Source: an uncultured Mycoplasmatota bacterium
GTDB taxonomy: Bacteria > Bacillota_I > Bacilli_A > RF39 > UBA660
NCBI GenBank assembly: GCA_900553395.1
Contig: USDJ01000004.1
Span: 1 to 64,000, forward strand
Direction of reading: 5' to 3'
Length of the DNA stretch: 64,000 nucleotides
The notes beneath the pieces were generated by a model that made no database searches, was not told the origin of the DNA, and worked only from the letters and a program-made list of their open reading frames with translations. The position numbers and the translations under genes are program-made. Below are positions 1-8,119 of the stretch, one piece after another (positions within the stretch are counted from its first letter, which is position 1; every line of letters begins with the position of its first letter).

Positions 1-80
1 TCTATGTCTAGCCAGCACTGAATTTGTACTCCCGCGCAAATTCTAATATAGGAAATTCCCATACCCTCTTTAAATATTAT

Positions 81-1076
81 TTACCTGTCAACCCTACCAA
101 CTTCTTTAGCTTTTGATATACCAAGTATATCATCACAATAAGTATTACCTGAATCTGGATTTATATATTTTTCAGGTTGAGCAATAACATCTATTAAAGT
201 CTTCAACCTTGCATATTTAACAGCATTACCCACATTTATAACTTCTCTAAAATCATCTGGAGTCCAATCAGCTATCATTTCAGGATGTTTGTATATTGAA
301 AAATTAAATCTTCTTTCAAGCCCTTTTATTGATGATATATGGTTTTTATTTATGTCAATCCATTTACTTAGTTGCCCTTTTTTATTTGATACATATAACA
401 TCGCCAATCCACTTGGACATAACTTCATACCGTAACTATCGTGTAAAATTTTATCTAAATCCTGTAGTTCTTTTTGTGTCAAATTTTCTAGTGAAGATTT
501 AGGAATTATTGTTTCTGTTGATGGACTAGTATTAGTGTGACCAACTGTTATCCAACTATAGTTTTTTAATATTTCTTGAGGAACAAACTCTAATTGACTG
601 GAAATTAACTCATCTGGTATTTGATTGGCAATAAATATATCTAATATTCCCTTATTTTTTTCTAAATCATTATTTTGGTTTGTTGTATTATTAGAACTTT
701 TATGAAAATAATATGAAATATTATCTTCATTTAAATCACCACTTATTAAATCATACATAAATCTTGATGTTCTTCCATTACCATCACTAAACATATGTAA
801 ATTTAACAATGTATAATATACCATTGTTGCTCTTGCCTTTTTATCTGGAACTTTTGACATATTTTGTGTTAAATATTCAAGTGTTTTCATTTGAACTTCT
901 TTTGTAGGTGATACTAAATCACCTGCTAGCATATTTTCTTCAAGAACATTTTCGGATTCATCCAGACATCTTAAACACTTATTTAACTTTACTAATAATT
1001 CTAATAATTCATCTTTTGATAATTCACTTAAATCTTTATTATCTGGGTTTACTAAATTAATTATTTTATTAATCAT
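81..1076 (-). CDS. Fic-family protein (probable AMP-transferase)
   Basis: 331 aa. The Fic signature HMFSDGNGR is at residues 94-102, with the catalytic His94, the acidic Asp98 and the anion-binding GNGR loop, so the core of the family (transfer of AMP or related groups from nucleotides to protein hydroxyls) is present. The usual Pro after the His is Met, and the C-terminal 200 residues have no domain I recognise. No clear (S/T)xxxE(G/N) inhibitory motif is visible. The start ATG follows a GAGGAG ribosome site. The gene has no antitoxin-like partner next to it; its neighbour is a small divergent RNA/ORF unit. Target and role are unknown: it could be a free-standing regulator, a toxin or an effector. 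The fold call is fairly firm and the activity is inferred. Confidence 0.75.
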   Translation of the reverse strand: MINKIINLVNPDNKDLSELSKDELLELLVKLNKCLRCLDESENVLEENMLAGDLVSPTKEVQMKTLEYLTQNMSKVPDKKARATMVYYTLLNLHMFSDGNGRTSRFMYDLISGDLNEDNISYYFHKSSNNTTNQNNDLEKNKGILDIFIANQIPDELISSQLEFVPQEILKNYSWITVGHTNTSPSTETIIPKSSLENLTQKELQDLDKILHDSYGMKLCPSGLAMLYVSNKKGQLSKWIDINKNHISSIKGLERRFNFSIYKHPEMIADWTPDDFREVINVGNAVKYARLKTLIDVIAQPEKYINPDSGNTYCDDILGISKAKEVGRVDR

Positions 1077-1224
1077 TTTAAATTCACTCCTCTAGATTTT
1101 AGTATTTTATGATACATATTTTAGTGTTAGGATAGATATATACACGAAACTTCGCGGAAGTGGCATAATAAATATCATTTAAAACTAATTATACTATATT
1201 TTATTAAATTTTCATATACTCCCA

Positions 1225-1253
1225 TTGAATTTTAATAAAACTTTATGTATAAT
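1225..1253 (+). promoter_or_regulatory. Strong SigA-type promoter
   Basis: TTGAAT (1225-1230), a 17-nt spacer and a perfect TATAAT (1248-1253). Transcription would begin near 1260. It drives the short RNA and possibly the small ORF at 1440. Confidence 0.65.
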
Positions 1254-1259
1254 GTTTTT

Positions 1260-1336
1260 AGAAAGAGAACTTAGTTCGTAACTTGTATGCGATTTGCTCC
1301 ATAAGGAAATACGCTCGAACTTTTCGAGCTTTTTTA
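1260..1336 (+). ncRNA. Putative small structured RNA / attenuated leader
   Basis: About 77 nt between a consensus promoter and a terminator. It can fold into GAAC-TTA-GTTC, then a GCG...CGC hairpin with a CTCC-ATAA-GG tip, then the terminator. No ORF fits in it. It could be a free-standing sRNA or a leader that attenuates the downstream small ORF. No RNA family was recognised. Confidence 0.4.
1313..1335 (+). terminator. Rho-independent terminator 1
   Basis: GCTCGAA/TTCGAGC 7-bp stem with a 3-nt loop, followed by six T. Confidence 0.75.
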
Positions 1337-1342
1337 ATACAA

Positions 1343-1370
1343 CTAACTCAGATTTGGGTTAGTTTTTTTT
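1343..1370 (+). terminator. Rho-independent terminator 2
   Basis: CTAAC/GTTAG stem followed by eight T, directly behind terminator 1. Tandem terminators before an ORF suggest attenuation or strict insulation. Confidence 0.65.
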
Positions 1371-1439
1371 GTGTATCGAACTCCACGCTTAAGCTTGGAA
1401 GTTATACAAAGACTATCCTACAAAGAAAGGATGGTATTT

Positions 1440-1589
1440 ATGGTAAATATTATTAAGCAAGAAGTTGTTATTGAAGAATCATTAAAAAAGAAGTTAGAAC
1501 TAATATGTAAGCTTTCAAACACTACTTTAAAAAACACACGTATTATTATTAAAAAAACTAATATCAGTCCTATACATAACCCATGGTAA
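1440..1589 (+). CDS. Small hypothetical protein, paralogue of the ORF next to ssrA
   Basis: 49 aa starting MVNIIKQEVVI. The ATG at 1440 sits 9 nt after an AAAGG site; an alternative ATG at 1431 abuts it. The N-terminal half aligns with the small protein at 39947-40153: both have a short lead-in, a hydrophobic-acidic E(L/V)VI stretch, then L-K-basic-K and E-(L/M)-(I/V)-C. Both ORFs also sit just downstream of an RNA and its terminators. Function unknown; it may be a remnant of the same type of mobile element. It could be a truncated copy, as the C-terminus has no similarity. Confidence 0.4.
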   Translation: MVNIIKQEVVIEESLKKKLELICKLSNTTLKNTRIIIKKTNISPIHNPW

Positions 1590-1635
1590 AGATAATAAGT
1601 ATAGTTATGCTAGATGTTAATATTAAAGGACTAGA

Positions 1636-1672
1636 TTTAAGCAAAAGAAAAGACGTTTTTAAGAGATAGGTC
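1636..1672. terminator. Hairpin between convergent genes
   Basis: GAAAAGACG pairs with CGTCTTTTC around a 16-nt loop. It overlaps the end of the minus-strand transglutaminase-like gene and separates it from the plus-strand small ORF. The T-tract is short, so function as a terminator is likely but not certain. Confidence 0.45.
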
Positions 1673-3332
1673 GTCTTTTCTTTGCATTATTACTTCCAGT
1701 ATCAAAGTTAGAATTATCAGTACAATTAGATTTTGGAACTTGTATTCGTTGTCTTTGACTATTTAATAAATCAATATCAACTTTTTTTGAAGTTTTAAAA
1801 AAGTTAACTAAATCCGGATTATAAGTTCTAATTCCATTTGCGTTATAGTATCCTATATATCCTCCGGCTTCTTGAACTTTTCTGTCGAGTCTTTCTCGGC
1901 TTAAATAATCATCAATCATACTTTGTCTACTATCTTTAAAAAAGTTTCTTTCTGTAAATACTGTATTTCTCTTTAATACCTCTTTACCGTTTTCATTGAC
2001 CATTTCAAATATATCATATCTCATAATATCAATACCATTGGCTTTATACGGAGTTTCAAACATTTGTTGAGCTATAAACACGCTTCCATTACTTCTTCTA
2101 AATCTTTTTGTTGGATACATAAATAGCTTTCTTTTTTCTTCAGGTTTAGATATCTCTCGACATGATGAAACTAATTCAAGTTTATTACCGGCTTTACTTT
2201 TTCTAACCATGCCAATATAATATGTGTTTTTTGAAATTGAATCGAAAATATTTTCTCTCGAAAATAAAATATTATCAACAGTTTCTTCGTAATTTGATGG
2301 AACAGGCCTCCCAAAATTTTTGCAATCGACTAAATGTGTAACGTTTGTATCACTATAAAGTATTAATGGTAACTGTTTTGTTCCATCTCTTGAAATTTCA
2401 ACATAATAATATCTGTAGTATGTTATATTGTCAATAGTACGATTACCAACTTGAGCAACTATGAATCTTGAGCCATCCTTTCGCACTCCATAATAGGTCG
2501 TTGAATGATAATCTCTAGCTCTTGATACACCCGTTTGTGAATATATTTGTTTTATAAGTTGTGGATCAATTTGTGTCAATGTATGTTCATAATCTTGAGT
2601 TTTTTCTCCTGGTGCAGGATAATGGCTTTCATTAAAAGTTAAAATATCTTTTCCAAACCACTCAAAACCTCTTGAGTTACCAGATCTAAATTTTGTATTA
2701 TCCCAAGTCAAATCAACAGGATACTTTTTACCATTAATAGTTACAATATTCCAGGCGTGACCTGATGTTTTACCCTTTTTAGTTCCTCCTCTAACAAATT
2801 CGCATTCAATATTATTTCTATCCATAAATTCTTTTAAAATAACAGCATATCCAGCGCATACTGTTCGCTTTGTAATCAACCCCCTTAGACTTCTTACTTC
2901 ACTTGACGATTTTCGCTCATATTTTGGATCATACATTATTCCAGTTTTTAGTCTATCATATACATAAATTAATCTTTGAATACTTGACCAATTTTTACTC
3001 ATTCCAGATTCTATTTTTTCAATTTCTTCAAGTATTTTTATTGTTTCATTTTTGGTATAAATGACAGAATTATAATAATAGTCTTGCGTTGATTCATTAC
3101 CAAAAAACAATCCTCTATATCTAGCAATTCTTTCCTCGTCATATCCTCCAGCGATTCTTATTGCAACATTTGAACTCAATTGTCTTATCATAGAAGAAGT
3201 TATTCCTTTAGTATTTTGAACCTCAACTAATATTTTAGAATTTGGATATCTATTACATACACTTTTAATATAGTTTATATCAAAAGGCTGATTTAATTTA
3301 AAAGTAATTTTATATTGATAATTATACTTCAT
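1659..3332 (-). CDS. Transglutaminase-like (papain-fold) protein
   Basis: 557 aa counted from the ATG at 3332, which follows a GGAG site; an in-frame TTG 15 nt upstream is less likely. A Cys-His-Asp triad typical of the transglutaminase-like superfamily is visible: VCAGYA (Cys159), SGHAWN (His192) and PVDLTWDN (Asp207). The remaining ~330 residues are aromatic, beta-type and not recognised. No signal peptide or membrane segment is seen, so it is probably cytoplasmic. It overlaps the upstream LRR gene by 11 nt, which implies translational coupling and a shared job. Members of this superfamily act as proteases, cross-linkers or amidases; which applies here is unknown. Confidence 0.65.
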   Translation of the reverse strand: MKYNYQYKITFKLNQPFDINYIKSVCNRYPNSKILVEVQNTKGITSSMIRQLSSNVAIRIAGGYDEERIARYRGLFFGNESTQDYYYNSVIYTKNETIKILEEIEKIESGMSKNWSSIQRLIYVYDRLKTGIMYDPKYERKSSSEVRSLRGLITKRTVCAGYAVILKEFMDRNNIECEFVRGGTKKGKTSGHAWNIVTINGKKYPVDLTWDNTKFRSGNSRGFEWFGKDILTFNESHYPAPGEKTQDYEHTLTQIDPQLIKQIYSQTGVSRARDYHSTTYYGVRKDGSRFIVAQVGNRTIDNITYYRYYYVEISRDGTKQLPLILYSDTNVTHLVDCKNFGRPVPSNYEETVDNILFSRENIFDSISKNTYYIGMVRKSKAGNKLELVSSCREISKPEEKRKLFMYPTKRFRRSNGSVFIAQQMFETPYKANGIDIMRYDIFEMVNENGKEVLKRNTVFTERNFFKDSRQSMIDDYLSRERLDRKVQEAGGYIGYYNANGIRTYNPDLVNFFKTSKKVDIDLLNSQRQRIQVPKSNCTDNSNFDTGSNNAKKRRPIS

Positions 3333-4029
3333 TGTTTTCGTCTCCAAATTCTACCATATTTTCATTTAAAACTAAAATGTTATTTTTCATTAAATCATCA
3401 AATATTCTTTTATTCGTCTTATATTGTTTTTTATCTATACTAATCCTTTTTAAATTTAATAAATTATTTAAAAAGTTAAAATTATCAATATTAGTATTAT
3501 CTATATATAATTCTTCTAATTTGTCGATATTCAAGTTTGCATTTTTAACTATATTTGAATAAGATAGTTGCAAATATTTTAAGTTCTTCAACATATTGAT
3601 CTTTCCAATTTCAACTTCCCCATTTATTATTGTCAATTCTTCTAATAGCTCAAATAAATTTACAAATGCATAATTTTCTATTTTACAATTAATTAAAGAC
3701 AAAGCTTTAAGTTTTAGTGAAGCAATTAAATCGGCATTTTCAAATTCACAATTTTCAAATACAAATTCTGATAAATTATTCAAATTAAAAAAAATGTTAT
3801 AATTATCATTAAATATGTACCCGTTTCTTAAAGTAATGCTCTTTAATTCCTTAAGCATTGTCAACTCCTCCAAAAAAGCAAAACTGCTTTCAGATTCATC
3901 GTTATAATCAATTACTACTTCAGTTATTTGATTTAACTCTTGTTCAGTAAAGTTATTGTCAAGTTTATCCAATTTAAACATTATATAGTTTGCTAAATTC
4001 TCATTTTTCACATTAACTATAGTCTCCAT
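3322..4029 (-). CDS. Leucine-rich-repeat protein
   Basis: 235 aa. The start ATG at 4029 follows GAGGAGC by 5 nt. Repeats of the form LxxLxxLxLxxxxIxN run through most of the protein (for example LKALSLINCKI, LEELTIINGEV, LKYLQLSYSNI, LEELYIDNTNI), about 20-23 residues each, giving a small solenoid for protein binding. No secretion signal is seen. The gene is translationally coupled to the transglutaminase-like gene, so it may present substrates to that enzyme or regulate it; this is inference from the overlap. Confidence 0.6.
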   Translation of the reverse strand: METIVNVKNENLANYIMFKLDKLDNNFTEQELNQITEVVIDYNDESESSFAFLEELTMLKELKSITLRNGYIFNDNYNIFFNLNNLSEFVFENCEFENADLIASLKLKALSLINCKIENYAFVNLFELLEELTIINGEVEIGKINMLKNLKYLQLSYSNIVKNANLNIDKLEELYIDNTNIDNFNFLNNLLNLKRISIDKKQYKTNKRIFDDLMKNNILVLNENMVEFGDENNEV

Positions 4030-4121
4030 CAAATGCTCCTCACTTTCATATACAATTATATCATGATCTTCTTCAATTTTATCAATTGGGTTTTAATTAT
4101 TTTAAATGTGATAATATTGAT

Positions 4122-4543
4122 ATGGAAGTTAGTCGTATAAACTTATATAATGAAAAGTTTATTAAAGATTTTATAAGTAAATTAAAAAAAATACTTGCTT
4201 TGAAGCTGTTGATATAGACTATAACAATACAGAATTAATAATCTATGAAATAGATGGTATAAATATATTTAAAGGAGATTTGAGTATAGCATTTCAAAAA
4301 CAAAATGGAAGCTTTACTATTATAACTAAAAATAAACTAAATAATGATATAAAAAATAGAATTATTGATACTATAGATAAAATTACTAAACTAAAGCTAT
4401 TTGTATCATATAATTTTAGTGATATGATTGATACTAAAGTTTATCACTATGTTTTCGATGAATCAAAAATAGATTTAAATAAGAAAATAGTAAATGAGCT
4501 TAAAAAATCAAATCGAATAGAAAATTTAAATATAAACTACTAA
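4122..4543 (+). pseudogene. Frameshifted small hypothetical gene
   Basis: From the ATG at 4122 the frame runs MEVSRINLYNEKF and reaches a stop about 32 codons on. The adjacent frame continues with good coding character to a stop at 4543. One extra A in the eight-A run at 4184-4191 would join them into a single ~140-aa protein. The lesion is in a homopolymer, so it is either a real disruption, transcriptional slippage, or a sequence error. If the frame is intact only downstream, an 87-aa product could start near 4280. No family recognised. Confidence 0.5.
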
Positions 4544-4559
4544 AAAGCGCAATATAATA

Positions 4560-4582
4560 CTAACTAAAAAGTTAGTTTTTTT
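4560..4582 (+). terminator. Terminator of the 4.1-4.5 kb gene
   Basis: CTAAC/GTTAG stem followed by seven T. Confidence 0.7.
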
Positions 4583-4584
4583 AT

Positions 4585-4610
4585 AAAAAAAGATAGTAAT
4601 ATTTACTATC
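4585..4610 (-). terminator. Terminator of the lemA operon
   Basis: On the minus strand GATAGTAA/TTACTATC followed by seven T, immediately after the lemA stop codon and back-to-back with the plus-strand terminator. Confidence 0.75.
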
Positions 4611-5152
4611 TATAAGTCTATTTTAACATCATTTTTTTTGATTTCATCAGCCTCAAAAAAATCCTTTTTTACCATTCCTTTATTTTTAGCAATAGAGCTT
4701 GAAGGGAATGATACTAATAATTGATTGTATAATGAAACATTAGCATTGTATAGTCTTCTAGCTGCTTGTAAATGTTCTTCTACATCTGAAATTGCAAGTT
4801 GTAGTGTTTTATAGTTTTCATTTGATTTTAGTTCTGGATAATTTTCAGCTACTACATTAATCTTTTTGATGTTTTCATCCATAACTAGATTAGCATCACT
4901 TTTCTCTTTAATAGACATATCACTACGAAGATTAACTATATCAAAAAGAGTTTCTTTTTCGTGTTTTGCATAAGATTTAACTACATCAATCATCTTAGTT
5001 AGAACATCATATCTTTTAGTTAAAGCGACATCTATTCCTGATAAAGCTTCATCTATTTTTACAACCGCCCTATTTAATTTATTTGAAACTGATATATACC
5101 ATACGAAAAATATGACAATTAATACTATTATAGCTATCATGATACGTAGCAT
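4610..5152 (-). CDS. lemA: LemA family membrane protein
   Basis: 180 aa. One N-terminal transmembrane helix (about residues 2-22), then a helical domain with the family pattern: NKLNRAVVKIDEALSGIDVALTKRYDVL near residues 28-55 and the conserved AARRLYNANVSLYNQLLVSFPSSSIA near 131-157. LemA proteins are membrane-anchored helical bundles of unclear biochemical role. Three bases separate it from the upstream DUF3137 gene; this LemA-DUF3137 pairing is a common two-gene operon in Firmicutes. Family assignment is firm, function is not. Confidence 0.9.
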   Translation of the reverse strand: MLRIMIAIIVLIVIFFVWYISVSNKLNRAVVKIDEALSGIDVALTKRYDVLTKMIDVVKSYAKHEKETLFDIVNLRSDMSIKEKSDANLVMDENIKKINVVAENYPELKSNENYKTLQLAISDVEEHLQAARRLYNANVSLYNQLLVSFPSSSIAKNKGMVKKDFFEADEIKKNDVKIDL

Positions 5153-5155
5153 ATA

Positions 5156-6052
5156 CTACACCTCCCTTCTAAATAAATCATTATCTAAATTTAGTTTATC
5201 TATAAAGTCTGTAATCAATTTTATATCCATTGATATTTCATTTATAACTTTTTCCTCATTTATCTTTGTAAATATACTATGTTCAAAAGAATCTTTATTA
5301 TTTTGAAGTCCTATGTGAAGTTTATTGTCTATAAAACAAAATAGTAGTCTTCCTCTAATACTATTAGCCAAGTTTTTAATTTTCTCCATCAAAGATGGCG
5401 TTAATATATAAAAAGCATCGTGTTCATCTTGAGCATATACCCTAAATTTTTTATTAAACTCTTCATCTTCCATCATAACTTTTTTATATTTTAATTTTGA
5501 ACTCCAATTACTTATTCTAGAATTTCCAAATCCTTTTTGGCAAACTTGAATATTTGATTTAAATGTTTTATTAAAATCAAATATCATCCATCTACCTCTA
5601 AAAATAGTAACCCAAGTCGTCGTTGTATGACCATCAGAATCAGTAGTCTGTCTTTCCTCTTCTATGTGTACATCAGCTTGAACAACATTTATATTTTTAT
5701 ATTTACCACTTATGTAGTCATTAGAATTATATCTATCGCCCATATTCATCATTTGTGTATTTCTTATAACAGATTCATCTAATCCATTTTCAGGTTTATA
5801 TACCAAATCATTAAAAACTAATTTAAGTGATCTTAAAACAAATAAATCTTTAAAGGCTAAAATAAATTTCTTTGTAGGTTTAGCACTAATAATAGTTGCA
5901 ACAATTATAGAAATAATAATAGCAAAAAACCCAAATATATATCTTCTAGTTATGAATGATACTAAAGCACCTATAATTAATCCTATAATAATTGAACTAA
6001 TAAATAAGTTTCTTGCTTTTTTTCTTAAAATTTCTAATTCGTCTACACTCAT
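5156..6052 (-). CDS. DUF3137 membrane protein
   Basis: 298 aa from the ATG at 6052, preceded by GGAGGAG. Two adjacent transmembrane helices lie near residues 18-58. The C-terminal domain is soluble, with the family pattern of a GKYKNINVVQADVHIEEE strand pair, an FRGRWMIFDF motif and a C-terminal LCFIDNKLHIGL segment. Such proteins usually accompany LemA and are thought to work with it at the membrane. Downstream lies lemA at 3 bp. Confidence 0.75.
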   Translation of the reverse strand: MSVDELEILRKKARNLFISSIIIGLIIGALVSFITRRYIFGFFAIIISIIVATIISAKPTKKFILAFKDLFVLRSLKLVFNDLVYKPENGLDESVIRNTQMMNMGDRYNSNDYISGKYKNINVVQADVHIEEERQTTDSDGHTTTTWVTIFRGRWMIFDFNKTFKSNIQVCQKGFGNSRISNWSSKLKYKKVMMEDEEFNKKFRVYAQDEHDAFYILTPSLMEKIKNLANSIRGRLLFCFIDNKLHIGLQNNKDSFEHSIFTKINEEKVINEISMDIKLITDFIDKLNLDNDLFRREV

Positions 6053-6113
6053 AATACACTCCTCCACTAAATTTTATCAAATAATATTTAATTTGTAAAC
6101 TTTTTAAAAACAC

Positions 6114-6153
6114 AAAAAAATTAATTAATACTATTTATATTAATTAATTTTTC
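6114..6153 (-). terminator. Terminator after the HAD phosphatase gene
   Basis: On the minus strand ATTAATTAAT/ATTAATTAAT flank a short loop and are followed by seven T. Confidence 0.65.
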
Positions 6154-6184
6154 ATTATCAAATACTAATTTAAAAGTTCAATAT

Positions 6185-6970
6185 TTAAAATAGTTCTCTC
6201 AATAACTCATTATAGTTATCACTATCTTCACAAACTATATCATAACTATTGGTAAATTCATCCAAAGTATTCTTAGTTCTAGAAGAATAAAATCCAACTT
6301 TTATTACTTCTTTTTTCTTATCATCTACCATATTTAAATCACTTATTTGGTCTCCAAATAGTATAGCTTTGCTTCTATCTTTAATTTTATCTTTTATATA
6401 GTTTGGCAATGATACTTCATTTTTATTTAGACTATGAATCATATTTTCAGAAACGCCTACAGCAATACCATCTTTAAATATTATTTTGTTGCTACTTATA
6501 TAAATGTTATCATATAAACAATCATTTTTTTTAAGGAAACTTTCTATAAAGTTTCCTATACCAGCACTAATTATAATTAATGGTATATTATGTTCTTTTA
6601 AAAAGTACAAGAATTCTTTAGCACCTGGTCTTAAATCCTTTATCCTTAAATCTGAACCTGCTTTTCCAAATAATTCTTCACTTATATAATATTTAATAAA
6701 TAGTTCTACCTGCTTTCTATACCACTCACTTACTAATCTTGATCGTTCATTAAAGTCCATATTATTGTCTAATTATATAGGTCTATATTTGTCATAAAGT
6801 TCTTGTCTTTCATTAACATAAACTTCTGGTACCATATTGCTTTCAGCTAATATAGACCAAGATGTTTTAGAAGATCCATTTGTAATGGTTCTATCAAAGT
6901 CTGTAACTACATAATAATTATTTAAATCCTTTATTGGTAATTTGTCTTTTACTTTTTCACTTATTATCAT
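6185..6970 (-). pseudogene. HAD-superfamily (UMPH-1-like 5'-nucleotidase) gene interrupted by one TAA
   Basis: Reads as one 261-residue HAD phosphatase except for an in-frame TAA at codon 66 (6773-6775); both halves are in the same frame. Motif I is VTDFDRTIT (nucleophile Asp24, Asp26), motif II is the serine of IISAG, and motif IV is GDQISDLNM. The interruption lies after YRPI where UMPH-1-type pyrimidine nucleotidases have YRPIE; a single G-to-T change turns GAA into TAA. Translation could restart at the ATG at 6760, but that product lacks the nucleophile. The start has an AGGAGAG site. It is the last gene behind an ABC-2 exporter, 3 bp downstream of a permease gene. Likely a recent nonsense mutation or, less likely, readthrough. 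Confidence 0.75.
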
Positions 6971-6973
6971 AAC

Positions 6974-8119
6974 TTAATCTCTCCTTTTATAACCGGAAAT
7001 AATATTATTAAGTATTATAAATAATACTGAAAATAAAATAAGTATCAAAGAATTAAAAAATAAGTTTTCTAAATTTACTAAGTTAATCACTTCAAGATCA
7101 GCTAGTAAATTATTAGAATTTATATACCAATAAGCAGGTAAAATATGTGCTATATTAAGTACAGTATTTGGTAAAAATTCTACTGGTACAAAAGCGCCAC
7201 ATAAAAAGGCTGATCCAAGTGAAACCACATTCACTATTCCTGTTATAGCACCTTTATTTTTTATTAGAGTTGATATTAAAAGAGCTAGTGTCAAAGAAGT
7301 AAAAGTAAAAAGTAAAGTATTTAATGAATATAATAAAAATCTTAAATCAAATATATTAGCTTTAAGTAAAATTAATCCTAATATAACATACAAAATCCAA
7401 ACAATAAAACTATAAATAAAGCTTGAATATAATATTAATCTATTATGTTTTTTATAATTCATGCTACTAGTAATTATCCTTTTACTAACTGTTTGTTCAT
7501 TAAAACTAGATAAAACTAAACAAATTATATATATTGTTACAGCCATAATACTATAACTAGCAAAATTAAAATAGTTAGCTAAATTAGAAAAATATGATTT
7601 ATCTACTTTTGATGTGATTTCTACATTTGCTTTAGTAGATAAATTATTGTTAATAGCATCTATTAGTTCTTTTTCATCTTTAATATTTTCACTATAAATA
7701 CTTTGAACTTTTAAATATCTGGATAATATCATATCTGCTAAACTAGAGTTAAAATCTTTAGAAGACTTTATATCAATGTTAACATTTTTTCCACTTAAAA
7801 TATCTTTTCTATATCCTTTAGGAATATAAATTATATAATTTACATCTCTATAAAATATAGCATCATCTCTAGCGCTTTCCGAGTTAGCGATTTTTTTTAT
7901 TTCAGAATTTTTTTCAATATAATTAATTAAATTTTTTGTAAGTCCAATATTTTCATCTTCATTTACAATTAATACACTAGGTTTACTATCAGTAAAAGTA
8001 GTATTTACATTACTACTTGTCATATTAATAGTCCCAAATACAACTAGTAATACTGTATAAAGTATTATTGTACCTTTATATTTTTTTACTATTTTCCAGA
8101 AAGTATTAAATACTGTCAT
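6974..8119 (-). CDS. ABC-2 type transporter permease
   Basis: 381 aa with the ABC-2 layout: one N-terminal membrane helix (residues about 12-32), a ~150-residue extracytoplasmic domain, then five more helices from about residue 190. The conserved region around GAFVPVEFLPNTVLNIAHILPAYW near 310-333 matches the family. It overlaps the next permease by 14 bp and precedes the broken phosphatase gene. With its neighbours it should form an exporter of two different half-permeases; the substrate is not evident (peptide, lipid or drug). Confidence 0.85.
   Translation of the reverse strand: MTVFNTFWKIVKKYKGTIILYTVLLVVFGTINMTSSNVNTTFTDSKPSVLIVNEDENIGLTKNLINYIEKNSEIKKIANSESARDDAIFYRDVNYIIYIPKGYRKDILSGKNVNIDIKSSKDFNSSLADMILSRYLKVQSIYSENIKDEKELIDAINNNLSTKANVEITSKVDKSYFSNLANYFNFASYSIMAVTIYIICLVLSSFNEQTVSKRIITSSMNYKKHNRLILYSSFIYSFIVWILYVILGLILLKANIFDLRFLLYSLNTLLFTFTSLTLALLISTLIKNKGAITGIVNVVSLGSAFLCGAFVPVEFLPNTVLNIAHILPAYWYINSNNLLADLEVINLVNLENLFFNSLILILFSVLFIILNNIISGYKRRD

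Noticed and set aside
1..62. Possible minus-strand ORF running off the left edge, MGISYIRICAGVQ...
   Set aside because: Only about 20 codons visible, the GAGGG site is too close to the ATG, and no family is recognised.
1260..1336. tRNA gene
   Set aside because: No cloverleaf or T-arm bases and no CCA-proximal pairing; the stems are unlike tRNA.
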